DNA of 64,000 nt from Agarivorans sp. Alg241-V36. GTDB taxonomy: Bacteria > Pseudomonadota > Gammaproteobacteria > Enterobacterales > Celerinatantimonadaceae. The notes beneath the pieces were generated by a model. It saw nothing but the letters and a program-made list of their open reading frames with translations, searched no databases and was not told the origin of the DNA. Both the position numbers and the translations under genes were made by a program. Below are positions 1-9,825 of this stretch, piece by piece (position 1 is the stretch's first letter; each line of letters begins with the position of its first letter). The stretch is taken from assembly GCF_900537085.1 (NCBI RefSeq), contig NZ_UNRE01000004.1, positions 124,001 to 188,000 of the forward strand. Direction: 5' to 3'.

Positions 1-990
1 CTCAAGCCCCACGGCAACCCGCCTTGGATTAGCCATTTGGCTATAATCCACTAAGGCTTGAATCTCTACCAATAATGGGCGAGTACCTTCCCACACCACC
101 ATTACTACCGAACCTGGCGCGGCTTCTTGTCCACGCGACAGGAAAATAGCAGAAGGGTTAGACACCTCACGCATACCCTGCTCGGTCATGGCAAATACAC
201 CCAGTTCGTTAATTGCTCCGAAGCGGTTTTTATTGCCACGCAAGGTACGAAAGCGACCATCAGCGTCACCTTCCAACATAATCGAGCAATCAATACAGTG
301 CTCTAGAACCTTTGGCCCAGCCAAAGAGCCATCTTTAGTCACATGACCCACCATAAACATGGCAATATTATGCTGTTTGGCAAAGCGAGTTAACCACGCA
401 GCACTCTCTCGCACTTGGCTGACACCACCTGGCGCCGATTGAATATCCGCCATGTGCATCACCTGAATAGAGTCAATTACCATCATCTTTGGTTTAACTT
501 CTAAGGCTACTTGGCCAATTTGCTCTACGCTGGTTTCGGCGAGCAGTTTTAACTTGTCTTTAGGTAAACCTAAGCGCTGGGCACGCAGGGCAATTTGTTG
601 CAGTGATTCCTCACCCGTCACGTACAAGGTGTCCATGGTTTGCGCCAAGCCACACATAGTTTGCAGCAACAAAGTACTTTTACCCGCTCCGGGGCTACCG
701 CCAATCAAAATGGCACTACCGGGCACTACGCCGCCACCCAATACTCGGTCGAATTCTTTAAAGCCGGTGGAAAAACGTGGTAACTCAGCAAGGTCTATGC
801 TCTCTAAGGTTTGCACCTTGCCAGCCGTGCTACCAGCATAACCAGTAAAGCGGTCATTACGTGAGGGCGCAGCACTCAAACGCACTTCGCTAATGGTGTT
901 CCAAGCTTTACATTCACCACATTGCCCCTGCCAACGAGGGAAATCGGCCCCACAGTCGTTACATACATAGGCCGTTTTCGCTTTTGCCAT
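1..990 (-). CDS. radA: DNA repair protein RadA, C-terminus outside window
   Basis: RadA is a RecA-like ATPase that helps process recombination intermediates at branch migration. The 330 visible codons start at an ATG at 988-990 and run off the left edge; family members are about 455-460 aa, so the C-terminal Lon-like domain is mostly missing here. Visible are the N-terminal C4 zinc finger (CNDC and CGEC, residues 10-27), a Walker A motif GGSPGAGKS near residues 97-105 and the RadA-specific KNRFG motif near residue 255. The gene is divergent from the PilZ gene. In enterobacteria radA lies next to serB, and serB is also close by here. Identification is secure. Confidence 0.97.
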   Translation of the reverse strand, partial: MAKAKTAYVCNDCGADFPRWQGQCGECKAWNTISEVRLSAAPSRNDRFTGYAGSTAGKVQTLESIDLAELPRFSTGFKEFDRVLGGGVVPGSAILIGGSPGAGKSTLLLQTMCGLAQTMDTLYVTGEESLQQIALRAQRLGLPKDKLKLLAETSVEQIGQVALEVKPKMMVIDSIQVMHMADIQSAPGGVSQVRESAAWLTRFAKQHNIAMFMVGHVTKDGSLAGPKVLEHCIDCSIMLEGDADGRFRTLRGNKNRFGAINELGVFAMTEQGMREVSNPSAIFLSRGQEAAPGSVVMVVWEGTRPLLVEIQALVDYSQMANPRRVAVGLE

Positions 991-1147
991 TTACCCTCCG
1001 AGCAGTCACATAATGCTAAAATAGTGTTAAAAGTACTTGCCTTGAGTCTTCCTCAAGGCACAATCTTTGCTTTGAACTTAAAGATTGTAAAGATTGAGAC
1101 AGAGTTTTGACAGCAAAACCAATGATTAAGGATTAATACTCAGCAAC

Positions 1148-3547
1148 ATGTCGGAAAGCAAGCACTACGCCTTAATAGAACGATTACTGCCAATATTGGG
1201 AAGCAGCGACTTTCACCAAGTGTTTAAGCGCGCGACTCAAGACCTTCCTAATAATGAAAGCTTCTTGCTCAAAATGGAAATGAATCGCCTATCCGCGCCT
1301 TGCCAACGATTGGTAGACCTTCGAGGAAAAGTAGACGGCGAATGCCAAGAGTTTCACTACCAAGGCAAAACTCACTACCTCGATGACATTGCCATTGCGG
1401 TATTTAAACAGCAACTCAAACTCTATAACCAGCAATACACTTTGGGCATTTACGAGAAACTGCAAACCACCGAGAACAACTTCAAGGTGATGCAGAAGAA
1501 AAATATTAGCCCACAAGAAGCGGCTGCTCGACGCCCCAAAAACATCATCGCTCGCGCTGTGCGTTTAGGCCACTATATCGGCCGCAGTGAAGAGCGTATG
1601 CATCTCACTGCCCCGCTGCGAATGGCGGGTGTAGACGGCGTACTCTTTGATGCCAAAACCTCAAACATGTCGGTATCAGGCCTGCGCGCTAAAGTAGATA
1701 GCCAACGGCAGTTTTCAGTAGGTGAGCACTACTTTATTTACTTTACCGGTTTAGAAAAAGAATTTGTAAACCGAGTATTAAGCGCGGGCACCGAATACCA
1801 AGTAGTGGGAATAGATCGTAAAGGTCAACAGCAATGGATAAGAATGATTGTGGTTGACCCTAGTGAAGAGTTTAATAACTTCTTCAAAAACTTTTTGCGC
1901 TCGTACCGCGGGCGTTACAAGGTGGATGTAGACAACATCACCGCGGCGGTTATCACCAAGGGCTATGAGCAATACCTCATGCCACGCTTAAGCAGTGTGC
2001 CCTTGTATTTTTCTGGGCAAAATCCAGCTAGCCTGCGCTATGCCTTAGCCACGCAAAACAACCTGGATTTGCTGTCTTATTGGCGAGATGAAACTAATCA
2101 CAGCCATTTATCTCAGCTGTTCCATCCACCACGGATGATGCGTTACCAAACCTTGAGCAGCGGAGAAAGTCTGATTTATTGCTTTACCCATACCGCTAAC
2201 AACCGGCTGTTCTTCTATTCTGCCAGCAGCGAAGAGTTAAACGAGCACCCAGAGTTACGTGAACTCTATTTTGCCTTTGGTTGTCGTAAGCCCAGCTGGA
2301 AAGTATTTAAGTTTCAGTATCAAACCGCTCAAGCCAGCGATGCCGAAGTGAGCTCACCCTTACCTAAAAAAGACTCTCAAATCGAACGAGAGCGCGTTGC
2401 CAAGGCCTTAGCAGGGCTAAGCATGGTTGGTTTGTTAAGCGACGTTACTAATCAGCATATCGATGAAAGCTACCAGCAAAATTATCCTTTAGATGGCAAT
2501 CCCAATAAGCTGTCACTGTTTAATCAAAGCAAACAACCCATTAGCAAATTTGAGCAGGTAAATTATAAGTATTTGCAGCTGCGTAAAGAAAATCGCTATC
2601 AATACCGCTCTTTGATAGAAATAGAACATCAAGGCAGCAGCGAGACCGGCTGGACCAGCGACTTCTCAATTAGTGGGATGAAAATAGAAGTAGAAACGCC
2701 GCTAGAATATAGCGTTGGCGATACGGTGCATTTAGCACTTCCGCAATTTCAAAAGCTGGTTAAAAGTTTCGAGTTATCACACCTCGCCTATGAAGTGACA
2801 AACTGCAATAACAGCCATACCATTTACAACCTAAAAGTCATTGAAGTAAAAGGCGAGCAGCACCAAGGCAGCGCCTTTTTCAAACAACTTATCGATAACA
2901 ACTTAGATAAACTGCCTACCCTTCCAGAAGGCAAAGCGATTGCCGGTTTATCTGACGCGCTACGCCAAATTTTCTGCGCGCCGCTGTTTTGCCGTGCCAT
3001 GTTCATTCATAAAGTGCCTGGCGCTTTAGATGTTAAATGTGTGAACTACGGGACCTTTGCCCAAGCGAGCGACAACTGGTTAAACATTGATAGCAGCGCT
3101 CATACCGCTGACTTAAGTAAGTTTTTAGCCAGCGAAAATTTGGCTTCATTTTTAGCCACTCAACTTCGCAGCCATGCGCCTAGCGATAATCCAGAACACA
3201 TCGAAGTAATTACGGTAACCGCCAAAAAAGACGACAAACTGCTATCGGTGCGTTGTAGCGCTAACTTTTCTTCGGTGCAGCAATTGCGAGAGTTTGTCAG
3301 CCTGAGTTTAGGCCAAGGTAAGGTGCATGCCTTTAATCTGCAACTATCACGCGTTGGCCGACCAGATACCGAGTATATTCAACGTGAACTTGATTACATT
3401 AGCCATTATGCGATTCACCGCGCTAAGCAGTTAGAAGACGAACTGTGGAGTGTTGCGGGTGTTATAGAAGTGACAGACGTAACTGAAGAGTTGATGCAGC
3501 GCTTTAACTTAAGCACTGCACCCCAGCCATTAAAACTAAGCAGCTAG
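1148..3547 (+). CDS. PilZ-domain protein with two PilZ motifs
   Basis: This 799-aa protein is a probable cyclic-di-GMP effector. Two PilZ signatures are readable. The first is RSEER near residue 157, followed by NMSVSG near residue 178. The second is RYQYR near residue 485, followed by DFSISG near residue 508. Each pairs an RxxxR with a (D/N)xSxxG, the residues that bind c-di-GMP in the family. No signal peptide or membrane segment is evident, so it is probably cytoplasmic. Large PilZ proteins next to serB/radA are known in related marine gammaproteobacteria, but the process controlled cannot be read from the sequence. The 3' end overlaps the convergent serB by 12 nt. The ribosome binding site is weak, so the start is less certain. 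Confidence 0.85.
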   Translation: MSESKHYALIERLLPILGSSDFHQVFKRATQDLPNNESFLLKMEMNRLSAPCQRLVDLRGKVDGECQEFHYQGKTHYLDDIAIAVFKQQLKLYNQQYTLGIYEKLQTTENNFKVMQKKNISPQEAAARRPKNIIARAVRLGHYIGRSEERMHLTAPLRMAGVDGVLFDAKTSNMSVSGLRAKVDSQRQFSVGEHYFIYFTGLEKEFVNRVLSAGTEYQVVGIDRKGQQQWIRMIVVDPSEEFNNFFKNFLRSYRGRYKVDVDNITAAVITKGYEQYLMPRLSSVPLYFSGQNPASLRYALATQNNLDLLSYWRDETNHSHLSQLFHPPRMMRYQTLSSGESLIYCFTHTANNRLFFYSASSEELNEHPELRELYFAFGCRKPSWKVFKFQYQTAQASDAEVSSPLPKKDSQIERERVAKALAGLSMVGLLSDVTNQHIDESYQQNYPLDGNPNKLSLFNQSKQPISKFEQVNYKYLQLRKENRYQYRSLIEIEHQGSSETGWTSDFSISGMKIEVETPLEYSVGDTVHLALPQFQKLVKSFELSHLAYEVTNCNNSHTIYNLKVIEVKGEQHQGSAFFKQLIDNNLDKLPTLPEGKAIAGLSDALRQIFCAPLFCRAMFIHKVPGALDVKCVNYGTFAQASDNWLNIDSSAHTADLSKFLASENLASFLATQLRSHAPSDNPEHIEVITVTAKKDDKLLSVRCSANFSSVQQLREFVSLSLGQGKVHAFNLQLSRVGRPDTEYIQRELDYISHYAIHRAKQLEDELWSVAGVIEVTDVTEELMQRFNLSTAPQPLKLSS

Positions 3548-4534
3548 CATTTTAGCGGCGCGTAGAATACATACCGCGCCGTCTAAATCACTGTTTTTAA
3601 TCGACATCTGCGCTTTCTGTTGCACCAGCGGTTTAGCGTGAATAGCCACCCCAAAATCAGCTGCCGCCAGCATTTTAAGATCGTTTGCACCATCACCAAT
3701 TGCCATAGTTTGGCTGGCTGAATACTGCTGTTTAAGCTGCATCAAAATATCGGCTTTTGCTTGGGCATCTACCACTGGGCCTAGTACTTGGCCGGTTAAG
3801 GTTTCATTCTCAATCTCAAGAACATTGGCTTGCACGTGGTCAAAGCCTAGATCTTGTTGCAAACGTTCAGCGAAATAGGTGAAGCCCCCTGAGGCAATCG
3901 CCACTTTCCAACCAGCAGAATGGATGGTATCAATTAAACACTGTAAGCCAGGCATCAGCGGCATGTTATCAGCCACCTGCTTTAATATGTTTTGCGGGGC
4001 ATCTTTTAACAGTGCAACTCGGCTGCGCAGACTTTGTTCGAAGTCTAACTCGCCACGCATTGCAGCCGCTGTAACAGCGCTCACTTGTTCGCCAATATCG
4101 GCTAAAACTGCAATCTCATCAATACATTCAATTTGAATGGTGGTGGAATCCATATCCATCAACACCACGCCTGGTTGGCTTAGATCTGGTAACTTATCTA
4201 ACACCACCAAATCAAAGTTAAACTCAAGCCCCGCTAACTTATCCTTGCACCACTGGCTATCTGCTTGGCTTTGTAGCAATACACAAATGTTGCCCGCTTC
4301 TGGCATTAGCCCGCAAAAATTCAAAGCAGTAGAGTCATCAACCAAGGGACGCAACACAGCAAAGTCTGGTATCAGCAGTTCTTTAGCCCAAACTAAGATA
4401 TAAGCTCCGCTTAGGGCTTCTCGAGTTTCAACTAAGCCTTGGTCAGGACAAACCCGGTAGGGAAACTGTTTTAAAGCCACAGACCATTGGCTTAATGATT
4501 GCGGTAAGCTTTCAAGACTATGTGGAGATTGCAA
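3536..4534 (-). CDS. serB: Phosphoserine phosphatase SerB
   Basis: SerB catalyses the last step of L-serine synthesis, dephosphorylating O-phospho-L-serine in the cytoplasm. It belongs to the HAD superfamily: the DMDST motif with the nucleophilic aspartate is at residues 127-131, SGG near residue 215, and GDGANDLKM near residue 278. The N-terminal ~120 residues correspond to the ACT-like regulatory part of longer SerB proteins. The 332-aa length is normal. The start is a TTG at 4532-4534, preceded by AAGGA at about 7 nt. The gene is divergent from ytjB, as in Escherichia coli, and its end overlaps the convergent PilZ gene. Confidence 0.96.
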   Translation of the reverse strand: MQSPHSLESLPQSLSQWSVALKQFPYRVCPDQGLVETREALSGAYILVWAKELLIPDFAVLRPLVDDSTALNFCGLMPEAGNICVLLQSQADSQWCKDKLAGLEFNFDLVVLDKLPDLSQPGVVLMDMDSTTIQIECIDEIAVLADIGEQVSAVTAAAMRGELDFEQSLRSRVALLKDAPQNILKQVADNMPLMPGLQCLIDTIHSAGWKVAIASGGFTYFAERLQQDLGFDHVQANVLEIENETLTGQVLGPVVDAQAKADILMQLKQQYSASQTMAIGDGANDLKMLAAADFGVAIHAKPLVQQKAQMSIKNSDLDGAVCILRAAKMLAA

Positions 4535-4637
4535 AACGAGATCCTTGTTTCTAAAAATTGCGGCGCATCAAGATAGCGTATTGCTTTTTGGTTTGGCAAG
4601 CACCTACAATGGCTTTAAGCATAAAAAAGAGGTTCGT

Positions 4638-5333
4638 GTGGCCAAATCTGCAGTAAGACGCTATCGAATTATTCAATTCACCCAATTACTTCTCGCCATT
4701 GTGTGCTGTGTTTGGGTACTTTATTACTATGTGACCCTAAAGCACAATGGTGAGCAATTAATTGAAAATCAAACTGAGAAATTAGCTCGCTCGCTCACTT
4801 CTTTGGCTGCTCTCAATGCCGCTGGCTATATTGGTGCCAATAGCCAACAAGAACTAAGTGAACTAGTAAACGCCTTGGTGAAAGAGCATTTTGTTAAAGA
4901 TGCCACCATTTACGACCACCAGGGCTTGCGCTTGGCCGCCTCTCAACAAGCTCTGCCGCTTGCGCAATTATTACCCTTAGCCGGACAAAGCCACACGCCC
5001 TTAGAAGGTTTAGGTCGCAGACCTTACATTGCAGAAATTCGTGGGGAAGAAGGCCAAACTCTGGGTTACTTGCGAATTACCCTAGAACACACCACCTTGC
5101 TTGCCGAAGCCAGTACCTACATTACTAATGGCCAACAGAAAATCATGATCATGTTTTTGATGTCGATTAGCATAGGTTTTTTGTTAACACGGGTACTGTC
5201 GAGAAAGCGGCATTTAGCCACCTTATTTAATATCAATAAGCGGGCTCAGCGAAAAGAAGCGAAAAAGGCCAAGAAGCTTCTAGCAGACATTGCTGCTAGA
5301 AGCGACAACTCTAAAGATAAAAGCCCCGCTTAA
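4638..5333 (+). CDS. ytjB: AhpA/YtjB family membrane protein
   Basis: This membrane-anchored protein belongs to the YtjB (Smp/AhpA) family, whose members sit divergently beside serB. It has an N-terminal hydrophobic helix ([21 protein letters not shown], about residues 8-30), a periplasmic domain of about 130 residues, and a second helix near residue 170. The C-terminal tail is very rich in Lys, Arg and Ala. I chose the GTG at 4638 because GAGG lies 5 nt upstream; an ATG at 4545 would add 31 residues not typical of the family. The biochemical role is poorly defined. The last 4 nt overlap the convergent deoD, and a perfect hairpin lies inside its 3' end. Confidence 0.85.
   Translation: MAKSAVRRYRIIQFTQLLLAIVCCVWVLYYYVTLKHNGEQLIENQTEKLARSLTSLAALNAAGYIGANSQQELSELVNALVKEHFVKDATIYDHQGLRLAASQQALPLAQLLPLAGQSHTPLEGLGRRPYIAEIRGEEGQTLGYLRITLEHTTLLAEASTYITNGQQKIMIMFLMSISIGFLLTRVLSRKRHLATLFNINKRAQRKEAKKAKKLLADIAARSDNSKDKSPA
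5276..5303 (-). terminator. Hairpin inside ytjB, possible deoD terminator
   Basis: A perfect 11-bp inverted repeat (5276-5286 with 5293-5303, 6-nt loop) lies in the coding 3' end of ytjB, about 27 nt beyond the deoD stop. In the deoD direction it is followed by a partly T-rich stretch (TTCTTGGCCTTTTT). It could terminate the deo transcript from inside the convergent gene. Confidence 0.5.
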
Positions 5334-6034
5334 AGCAGCGACTCCAGCGTTAGAGTGATCATCTCGTTAAAGGTAGTTTGACGCTCTTCCGCGGTAGTTT
5401 GCTCACCACTGCGAATATGGTCAGAAATAGTAACAACACACAAAGCGGCTTTACCGCACTCAGCGGCTACACCGTATAAACCGGCAGCTTCCATTTCTAC
5501 TGCATAAACATTGTGTTTTTCCATCACGTCGAACATATCAGGCTCTGGCGAGTAGAAAAGATCGGCTGAGAAGATGTTACCAACTTTGGCATCAATGCCT
5601 TGCGCTTTGGCACTATCTACGGCAGCACGTAGCAAGTCGTAGTTAGCAATAGCAGCAAAGTCGTGGCCCTTAAAGCGGCTACGGTTTACCTTTGAATCGG
5701 TGCATGCACCCATGGCAATAACTACATCACGCAGTTTAATGTCGTTGCTTACTGCGCCTGCACTGCCTACACGAATAATGTTTTCTACACCGTATTGAGT
5801 GTAAAGCTCATGAGCGTAAATAGAACAGCTTGGAATGCCCATTCCTGAGCCCATTACCGATACACGCTTGCCTTTATAAGCACCGGTGTAACCTAGCATG
5901 TTACGCACACCAGTCACTTCTACAACGTCTTCTAAAAAGCTCTCTGCGATATGTTTTGCACGCAAAGGATCACCTGGCATTAATACGGTTTCTGCAAAAT
6001 CACCTGGTGCTGCATTGATATGTGGGGTTGCCAT
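5330..6034 (-). CDS. deoD: Purine-nucleoside phosphorylase DeoD
   Basis: DeoD is a hexameric purine-nucleoside phosphorylase: it splits purine (deoxy)nucleosides with phosphate into free base and (deoxy)ribose-1-phosphate. The 234 aa match the usual DeoD length. MATPHINA at the N-terminus, the RVGSAGA segment, VEMEAAGLY and the catalytic aspartate in TISDHI are all family hallmarks. It is the last gene of the deo cluster, 58 nt after deoB. The product (deoxy)ribose-1-phosphate feeds DeoB. Its stop codon overlaps the convergent ytjB stop. Confidence 0.97.
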   Translation of the reverse strand: MATPHINAAPGDFAETVLMPGDPLRAKHIAESFLEDVVEVTGVRNMLGYTGAYKGKRVSVMGSGMGIPSCSIYAHELYTQYGVENIIRVGSAGAVSNDIKLRDVVIAMGACTDSKVNRSRFKGHDFAAIANYDLLRAAVDSAKAQGIDAKVGNIFSADLFYSPEPDMFDVMEKHNVYAVEMEAAGLYGVAAECGKAALCVVTISDHIRSGEQTTAEERQTTFNEMITLTLESLL

Positions 6035-6092
6035 ATAGTCTCCTAATTAAGTTTGTTCCAAGCAGCTAGCAATTAGCAGCTGCTCGTCATTG

Positions 6093-7313
6093 TTATTCTT
6101 GTAAAAAGCTAGTGCCGTACTCTAGAGCAGGCAGTTTCATGTAATCGGCGATGGTTTGGCCTATGTCGGCAAAGGTATCTCGTTTACCTACATTCTTGGC
6201 CGGTAAATTCTTACCATAAAAGATGACCGGAATATGTTCACGAGTATGGTCACTGCCTGGCCAAGTTGGGTCACAGCCGTGATCTGCGGTGAGGATAACA
6301 ATGTCGTCATCACTCAGCTTGGCTAATAGCTCCGGTAATCGTTGGTCGAAGTACTCCAACGCGGCCGCATAACCCGGTACATCGCGGCGATGCCCATATG
6401 CCGAATCAAAATCCACAAAATTAGTGAAGATAATACTGTTATCTACTTGGCGCTCCATTTCGCTCAAAGTTAAGTCAAACAGGCCTTCTAAACCGGTGGC
6501 TTTAACTTTGCGAGTTATCCCCTGCTGGGCATAAATATCGGCAATTTTACCAATGCTCACCACTTCGCCACCGGCATCTGCCATGCGGTCCAGCAATGTT
6601 GGAGCTGGGGGTAACACCGAAAGATCTCTGCGGTTACCCGTTCGGGCAAACTCTTTAGCGCTGTTGCCTACAAAGGGGCGAGCAATCACTCGGCCAATGT
6701 TGTAAGGGTCAACCAACTCTCGAGCAATTTCACATAACTTAAGTAAACGCTCTAAACCGAAGCTCTCTTCGTGAGCTGCAATCTGAAATACGCTATCAGC
6801 AGAAGTATAAAAAATTGGCTTACCGCTGGCCATGTGTTCTTCACCTAGGCGCTCCAATACTTCGGTGCCCGAAGCATGACAATTGCCTAGGTAGCCAGGT
6901 AAGTCAGCACGCTTAACCAATTCATCTAATAGGCTTTGAGGGAAGCTATTCTCGGGTTCGCTAAAATAGCCCCAATCAAACAATACCGGTACACCGGCAA
7001 TTTCCCAGTGACCGCTTGGGGTGTCTTTACCACTAGACAACTCTGCAGCGTAACCGTAATTACCAATAGGCTGCTCTTGCGGGTCTAAGCCTGGAGGAAA
7101 TACCCCACCACTCTCGCTACATGCTTGGCCTAAACCAAGACGGTTTAAGTTAGGAATTGTTAACGGGCCGCTGCGGCCAATATCGGCCTTCCCTTGGGCA
7201 CATTGCTCGGCAATATGCAGCATGGTGTTAGCACCCTGATCACCGAATGTCTCAGCGTCATCACTGGCACCAATGCCAAAGGAATCTAGCATTAATATAA
7301 TTGCACGTTTCAT
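6093..7313 (-). CDS. deoB: Phosphopentomutase DeoB
   Basis: DeoB interconverts (deoxy)ribose-1-phosphate and (deoxy)ribose-5-phosphate, linking nucleoside phosphorolysis to DeoC and the pentose phosphate pathway. It is a metalloenzyme of the alkaline-phosphatase superfamily. The metal-binding aspartate in [12 protein letters not shown] lies near residue 10, and the C-terminal metal sites are in [19 protein letters not shown] use the ATG at 7313, which gives 406 aa starting MKRAII; AAGGAG lies 6-7 nt upstream and the family begins this way. A longer in-frame extension upstream is unlikely. The gene starts 10 nt after the deoA stop, consistent with one transcript. Confidence 0.97.
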   Translation of the reverse strand: MKRAIILMLDSFGIGASDDAETFGDQGANTMLHIAEQCAQGKADIGRSGPLTIPNLNRLGLGQACSESGGVFPPGLDPQEQPIGNYGYAAELSSGKDTPSGHWEIAGVPVLFDWGYFSEPENSFPQSLLDELVKRADLPGYLGNCHASGTEVLERLGEEHMASGKPIFYTSADSVFQIAAHEESFGLERLLKLCEIARELVDPYNIGRVIARPFVGNSAKEFARTGNRRDLSVLPPAPTLLDRMADAGGEVVSIGKIADIYAQQGITRKVKATGLEGLFDLTLSEMERQVDNSIIFTNFVDFDSAYGHRRDVPGYAAALEYFDQRLPELLAKLSDDDIVILTADHGCDPTWPGSDHTREHIPVIFYGKNLPAKNVGKRDTFADIGQTIADYMKLPALEYGTSFLQE

Positions 7314-7323
7314 AGGGGTCTCC

Positions 7324-8655
7324 TTAACAAGGACCAATGCGCTGATAAACAGGATTTACATCGGCCTGCGCTGAACTGGGTTCATCCAGCTTTATCGCCT
7401 GTTGAATTTGTTTTGCTGCTGCTTGCCACGCATCTTCATCATCGGCGTGTAGCATCAACAAGTTTTGTCCCTTGTCTACCACATCACCTAACTCTACTAG
7501 CTCAGTAAAACCTACGCTGTGATCAATCGCCGCTCCCGGTACACTTCTGCCACCGCCCAGACCAACAACTGCCATACCTAACTCTCGGCAATCTAGCTGT
7601 TGAATCATGCCACTGTGTTTAGCTAATACCGGTTTAATCACTTTGGCTTGTGGTAAGTAGTGCTCACTGCGTTCCACAAAATCACTAGGGCCGCCTAACG
7701 CGCTAACCATTTGAGCAAAACGCTCCAAAGCGGCACCAGAGCTAATGCTAGCCGCTAGCTGTTGCTCAGCATCTTGGGCAGAGCTGGCTAAGCCGCTAGA
7801 TAACAGCATCTCGCTGGCTAAAGCGGTGGTAACTTGATGTAAGCGATGAGCTGACGTATCGCCTTTTAAGTAACGCAGAGTTTCCGCTATCTCAACCGCA
7901 TTACCAGCACTAGGCGCTAAGGGCTGGTTCATATCGGTAAGCAAAGCGCAGCACTTTACTCCCGCAGCGTTGGCGACTTCCACGATGCTTTCAGCCAAAG
8001 CTTTTGACTGAGCAAAGTCGGGCATAAATGCGCCGCTACCAGCTTTAACATCCATCACTAAGGCTTCTAAGCCAGAAGCTAGCTTCTTACTTAAAATAGA
8101 AGCGGTAATTAGTGGAATAGACTCCACCGTGGCGGTTACATCCCGAATGCCATAAAGGCGCTTGTCGGCAGGCGCCAGCTCACCGGTTTGGCCAATAATG
8201 GCAATGCCTACATCTTTTACAATGCTTTCAAATTGCTGAGAGCTAGGGCTAATTGAGTAATTAGGAATGGCTTCTAGCTTATCCAACGTACCGCCAGTAT
8301 GGCCTAAACCACGCCCCGAAATCATCGGCACATGACCACCACATGCGGCTACCATTGGCCCCAAAAGTAAGGACGTTAAATCACCCACGCCACCAGTAGA
8401 ATGCTTATCCACAACTGGCCCAGGCAAGTTTAGGTGATCCCAGCTCAGCACTTGGCCCGAATCACGCATTGCACAGGTAAGCGCCGTGGCTTCACTGCCA
8501 TTCATACTGTTGAAGTAAACAGCCATTGCAAAGGCGCCAATCTGGCTATCACTTAACTGGCCGTTGGTAATACCGTCCACCATAAACTGGATTTCTTCTA
8601 GCGACAGCGCTTGGCCATCACGTTTACGTCGAATAATCTCTTGGGGTAACAACAT
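7324..8655 (-). CDS. deoA: Thymidine phosphorylase DeoA
   Basis: DeoA phosphorolyses thymidine and deoxyuridine to the base and 2-deoxyribose-1-phosphate. The 443-aa length and the glycine-rich phosphate-binding motif [10 protein letters not shown] (residues 83-92) are diagnostic of the pyrimidine-nucleoside phosphorylase family. It lies directly upstream of deoB. It is separated from deoC by about 300 nt filled by an inverted-repeat element, which breaks the usual close deoC-deoA spacing. Confidence 0.97.
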   Translation of the reverse strand: MLLPQEIIRRKRDGQALSLEEIQFMVDGITNGQLSDSQIGAFAMAVYFNSMNGSEATALTCAMRDSGQVLSWDHLNLPGPVVDKHSTGGVGDLTSLLLGPMVAACGGHVPMISGRGLGHTGGTLDKLEAIPNYSISPSSQQFESIVKDVGIAIIGQTGELAPADKRLYGIRDVTATVESIPLITASILSKKLASGLEALVMDVKAGSGAFMPDFAQSKALAESIVEVANAAGVKCCALLTDMNQPLAPSAGNAVEIAETLRYLKGDTSAHRLHQVTTALASEMLLSSGLASSAQDAEQQLAASISSGAALERFAQMVSALGGPSDFVERSEHYLPQAKVIKPVLAKHSGMIQQLDCRELGMAVVGLGGGRSVPGAAIDHSVGFTELVELGDVVDKGQNLLMLHADDEDAWQAAAKQIQQAIKLDEPSSAQADVNPVYQRIGPC

Positions 8656-8688
8656 GAGCGTTCCTTAACTCTCAACTAAGAATTAACT

Positions 8689-8952
8689 GGGGTCTGTTGA
8701 CCTTTCGCGGTTATATTTTGTTCGAGACAAAATCGTTTTAGGCGCGGCAAGGAGTGTGTAGCCTAGCATTCTAAGTAAACGCTCCTTAACAAAGCATAAA
8801 ACGATTTTAGCCGACCCCTTCGGGCAGAGTTTGTGACTAGTTTCTACTGGCCTATCGGCTTCTCATGTAGGCTAGCTACACTGCAAAGCCTCTGCCCTGC
8901 ATAAACCGGTCATAAACTACTGCAAAAATCAGCTCGAAAGATCAACCGCCCC
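8689..8952. repeat. 264-bp MITE-like element in the deo operon
   Basis: The deoC-deoA gap is almost entirely one structured, non-coding element. Its outer ends are imperfect inverted repeats: GGGGTCTGTTGACCTTTCG at 8689-8707 matches the reverse complement of 8935-8952 at most positions. Inside are two more inverted repeats, a 12-bp pair (8729-8740 with 8797-8808) and an 8-bp pair (8822-8829 with 8890-8897). There is no ORF of note. The right end reaches into the deoC stop codon (8952-8954). Size and terminal repeats suggest a miniature transposable or other interspersed repeat. I found no second copy in this window and no clear target-site duplication. Confidence 0.6.
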
Positions 8953-9725
8953 TAATAACCTGCGCCAGCTTGGGCGTTTTCATCACCAGAAATAGTGGCT
9001 TGCAAAGCGGCTAAAAGGCTTGAAGCACCAAAGCGGAAGTGGGCTTGGCTCAGCCAGTCGTCACCCAGGGTTTTAGTCGCAAGATCTAAGTAAATTTTCG
9101 CTTGTTCGGCGCTTTTAACCCCACCAGCAGCTTTAAAGCCACACTCTGGGTTAAATTCAGCAATCGCTTTTAGCATGATTTCTGCAGCTTCTGGCGTCGC
9201 ATTTACTGGCACTTTACCGGTAGAAGTTTTGATAAAGTCGGCACCGGCTTTAATTGAAAGCTCGCTGGCCTTGGTAATTAAGGCTGGGCTATTAAGTTCG
9301 CCACTTTCAATAATCACCTTCAGCTTTATATCGCCACAGGCAGCTTTACAGGCTTTCACCAAATCAAAACCAACTTGCTCATTGCCCGCCATTAGCGCGC
9401 GCCATGGGAATACTACGTCTACCTCGTCAGCGCCATAGGCAACTGCAGCTTTGGTTTCAGCCACTGCTAATTCCACATCATCTTCACCTAAAGGGAAGTT
9501 AGTTACGGTGGCAATTTTCACCTCACTAGCACCATGTTCGGCCAGTACTTTACGAGCGAAAGGAATGAAACGAGGGTAAATACAAATAGCCGCAACTTGG
9601 CCTTGTGCCGATTTAGCTTGAGCACATAAAGCCGCTACACTCTCGCGAGTATCGTCTTCGTTAAGGGTAGTGAGATCCATTAAAGAAAGGGCTTCACGCG
9701 CCACAGCGATAAGAGACTGAGACAT
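8952..9725 (-). CDS. deoC: Deoxyribose-phosphate aldolase DeoC
   Basis: DeoC cleaves 2-deoxyribose-5-phosphate to glyceraldehyde-3-phosphate and acetaldehyde, the last step of deoxynucleoside catabolism. It is a class I aldolase; the Schiff-base lysine lies in DFIKTSTGK at residue 166. The 257-aa length is typical of the long proteobacterial DeoC. GAGGA lies 5-6 nt before the ATG at 9725. It follows nupC after about 100 nt, which contain a strong hairpin, and precedes the inverted-repeat element. Confidence 0.97.
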   Translation of the reverse strand: MSQSLIAVAREALSLMDLTTLNEDDTRESVAALCAQAKSAQGQVAAICIYPRFIPFARKVLAEHGASEVKIATVTNFPLGEDDVELAVAETKAAVAYGADEVDVVFPWRALMAGNEQVGFDLVKACKAACGDIKLKVIIESGELNSPALITKASELSIKAGADFIKTSTGKVPVNATPEAAEIMLKAIAEFNPECGFKAAGGVKSAEQAKIYLDLATKTLGDDWLSQAHFRFGASSLLAALQATISGDENAQAGAGY

Positions 9726-9791
9726 AACTATTCCTCAAAATGTTTAGATTAAACCTATTCCCAGAGCAGCAATAGATTGAGTCGAATTAAC

Positions 9792-9818
9792 AGCTTCTCG
9801 GCAACACGCCGAGAAGCT
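9792..9818 (-). promoter_or_regulatory. Strong hairpin between nupC and deoC
   Basis: A perfect 11-bp inverted repeat (9792-9802 with 9808-9818, 5-nt loop, GC-rich stem) sits 7 nt beyond the nupC stop. On the transcribed minus strand the following bases (CTGTTAATT) make a poor U-tract. It is therefore more likely a processing or partial-attenuation hairpin setting nupC versus deoC levels than a full terminator. Confidence 0.5.
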
Positions 9819-9825
9819 TTATTAG

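Noticed and set aside
554-841. 95-codon plus-strand ORF at the left end
   Set aside because: It lies entirely antisense within radA, whose reading frame and motifs are certain.
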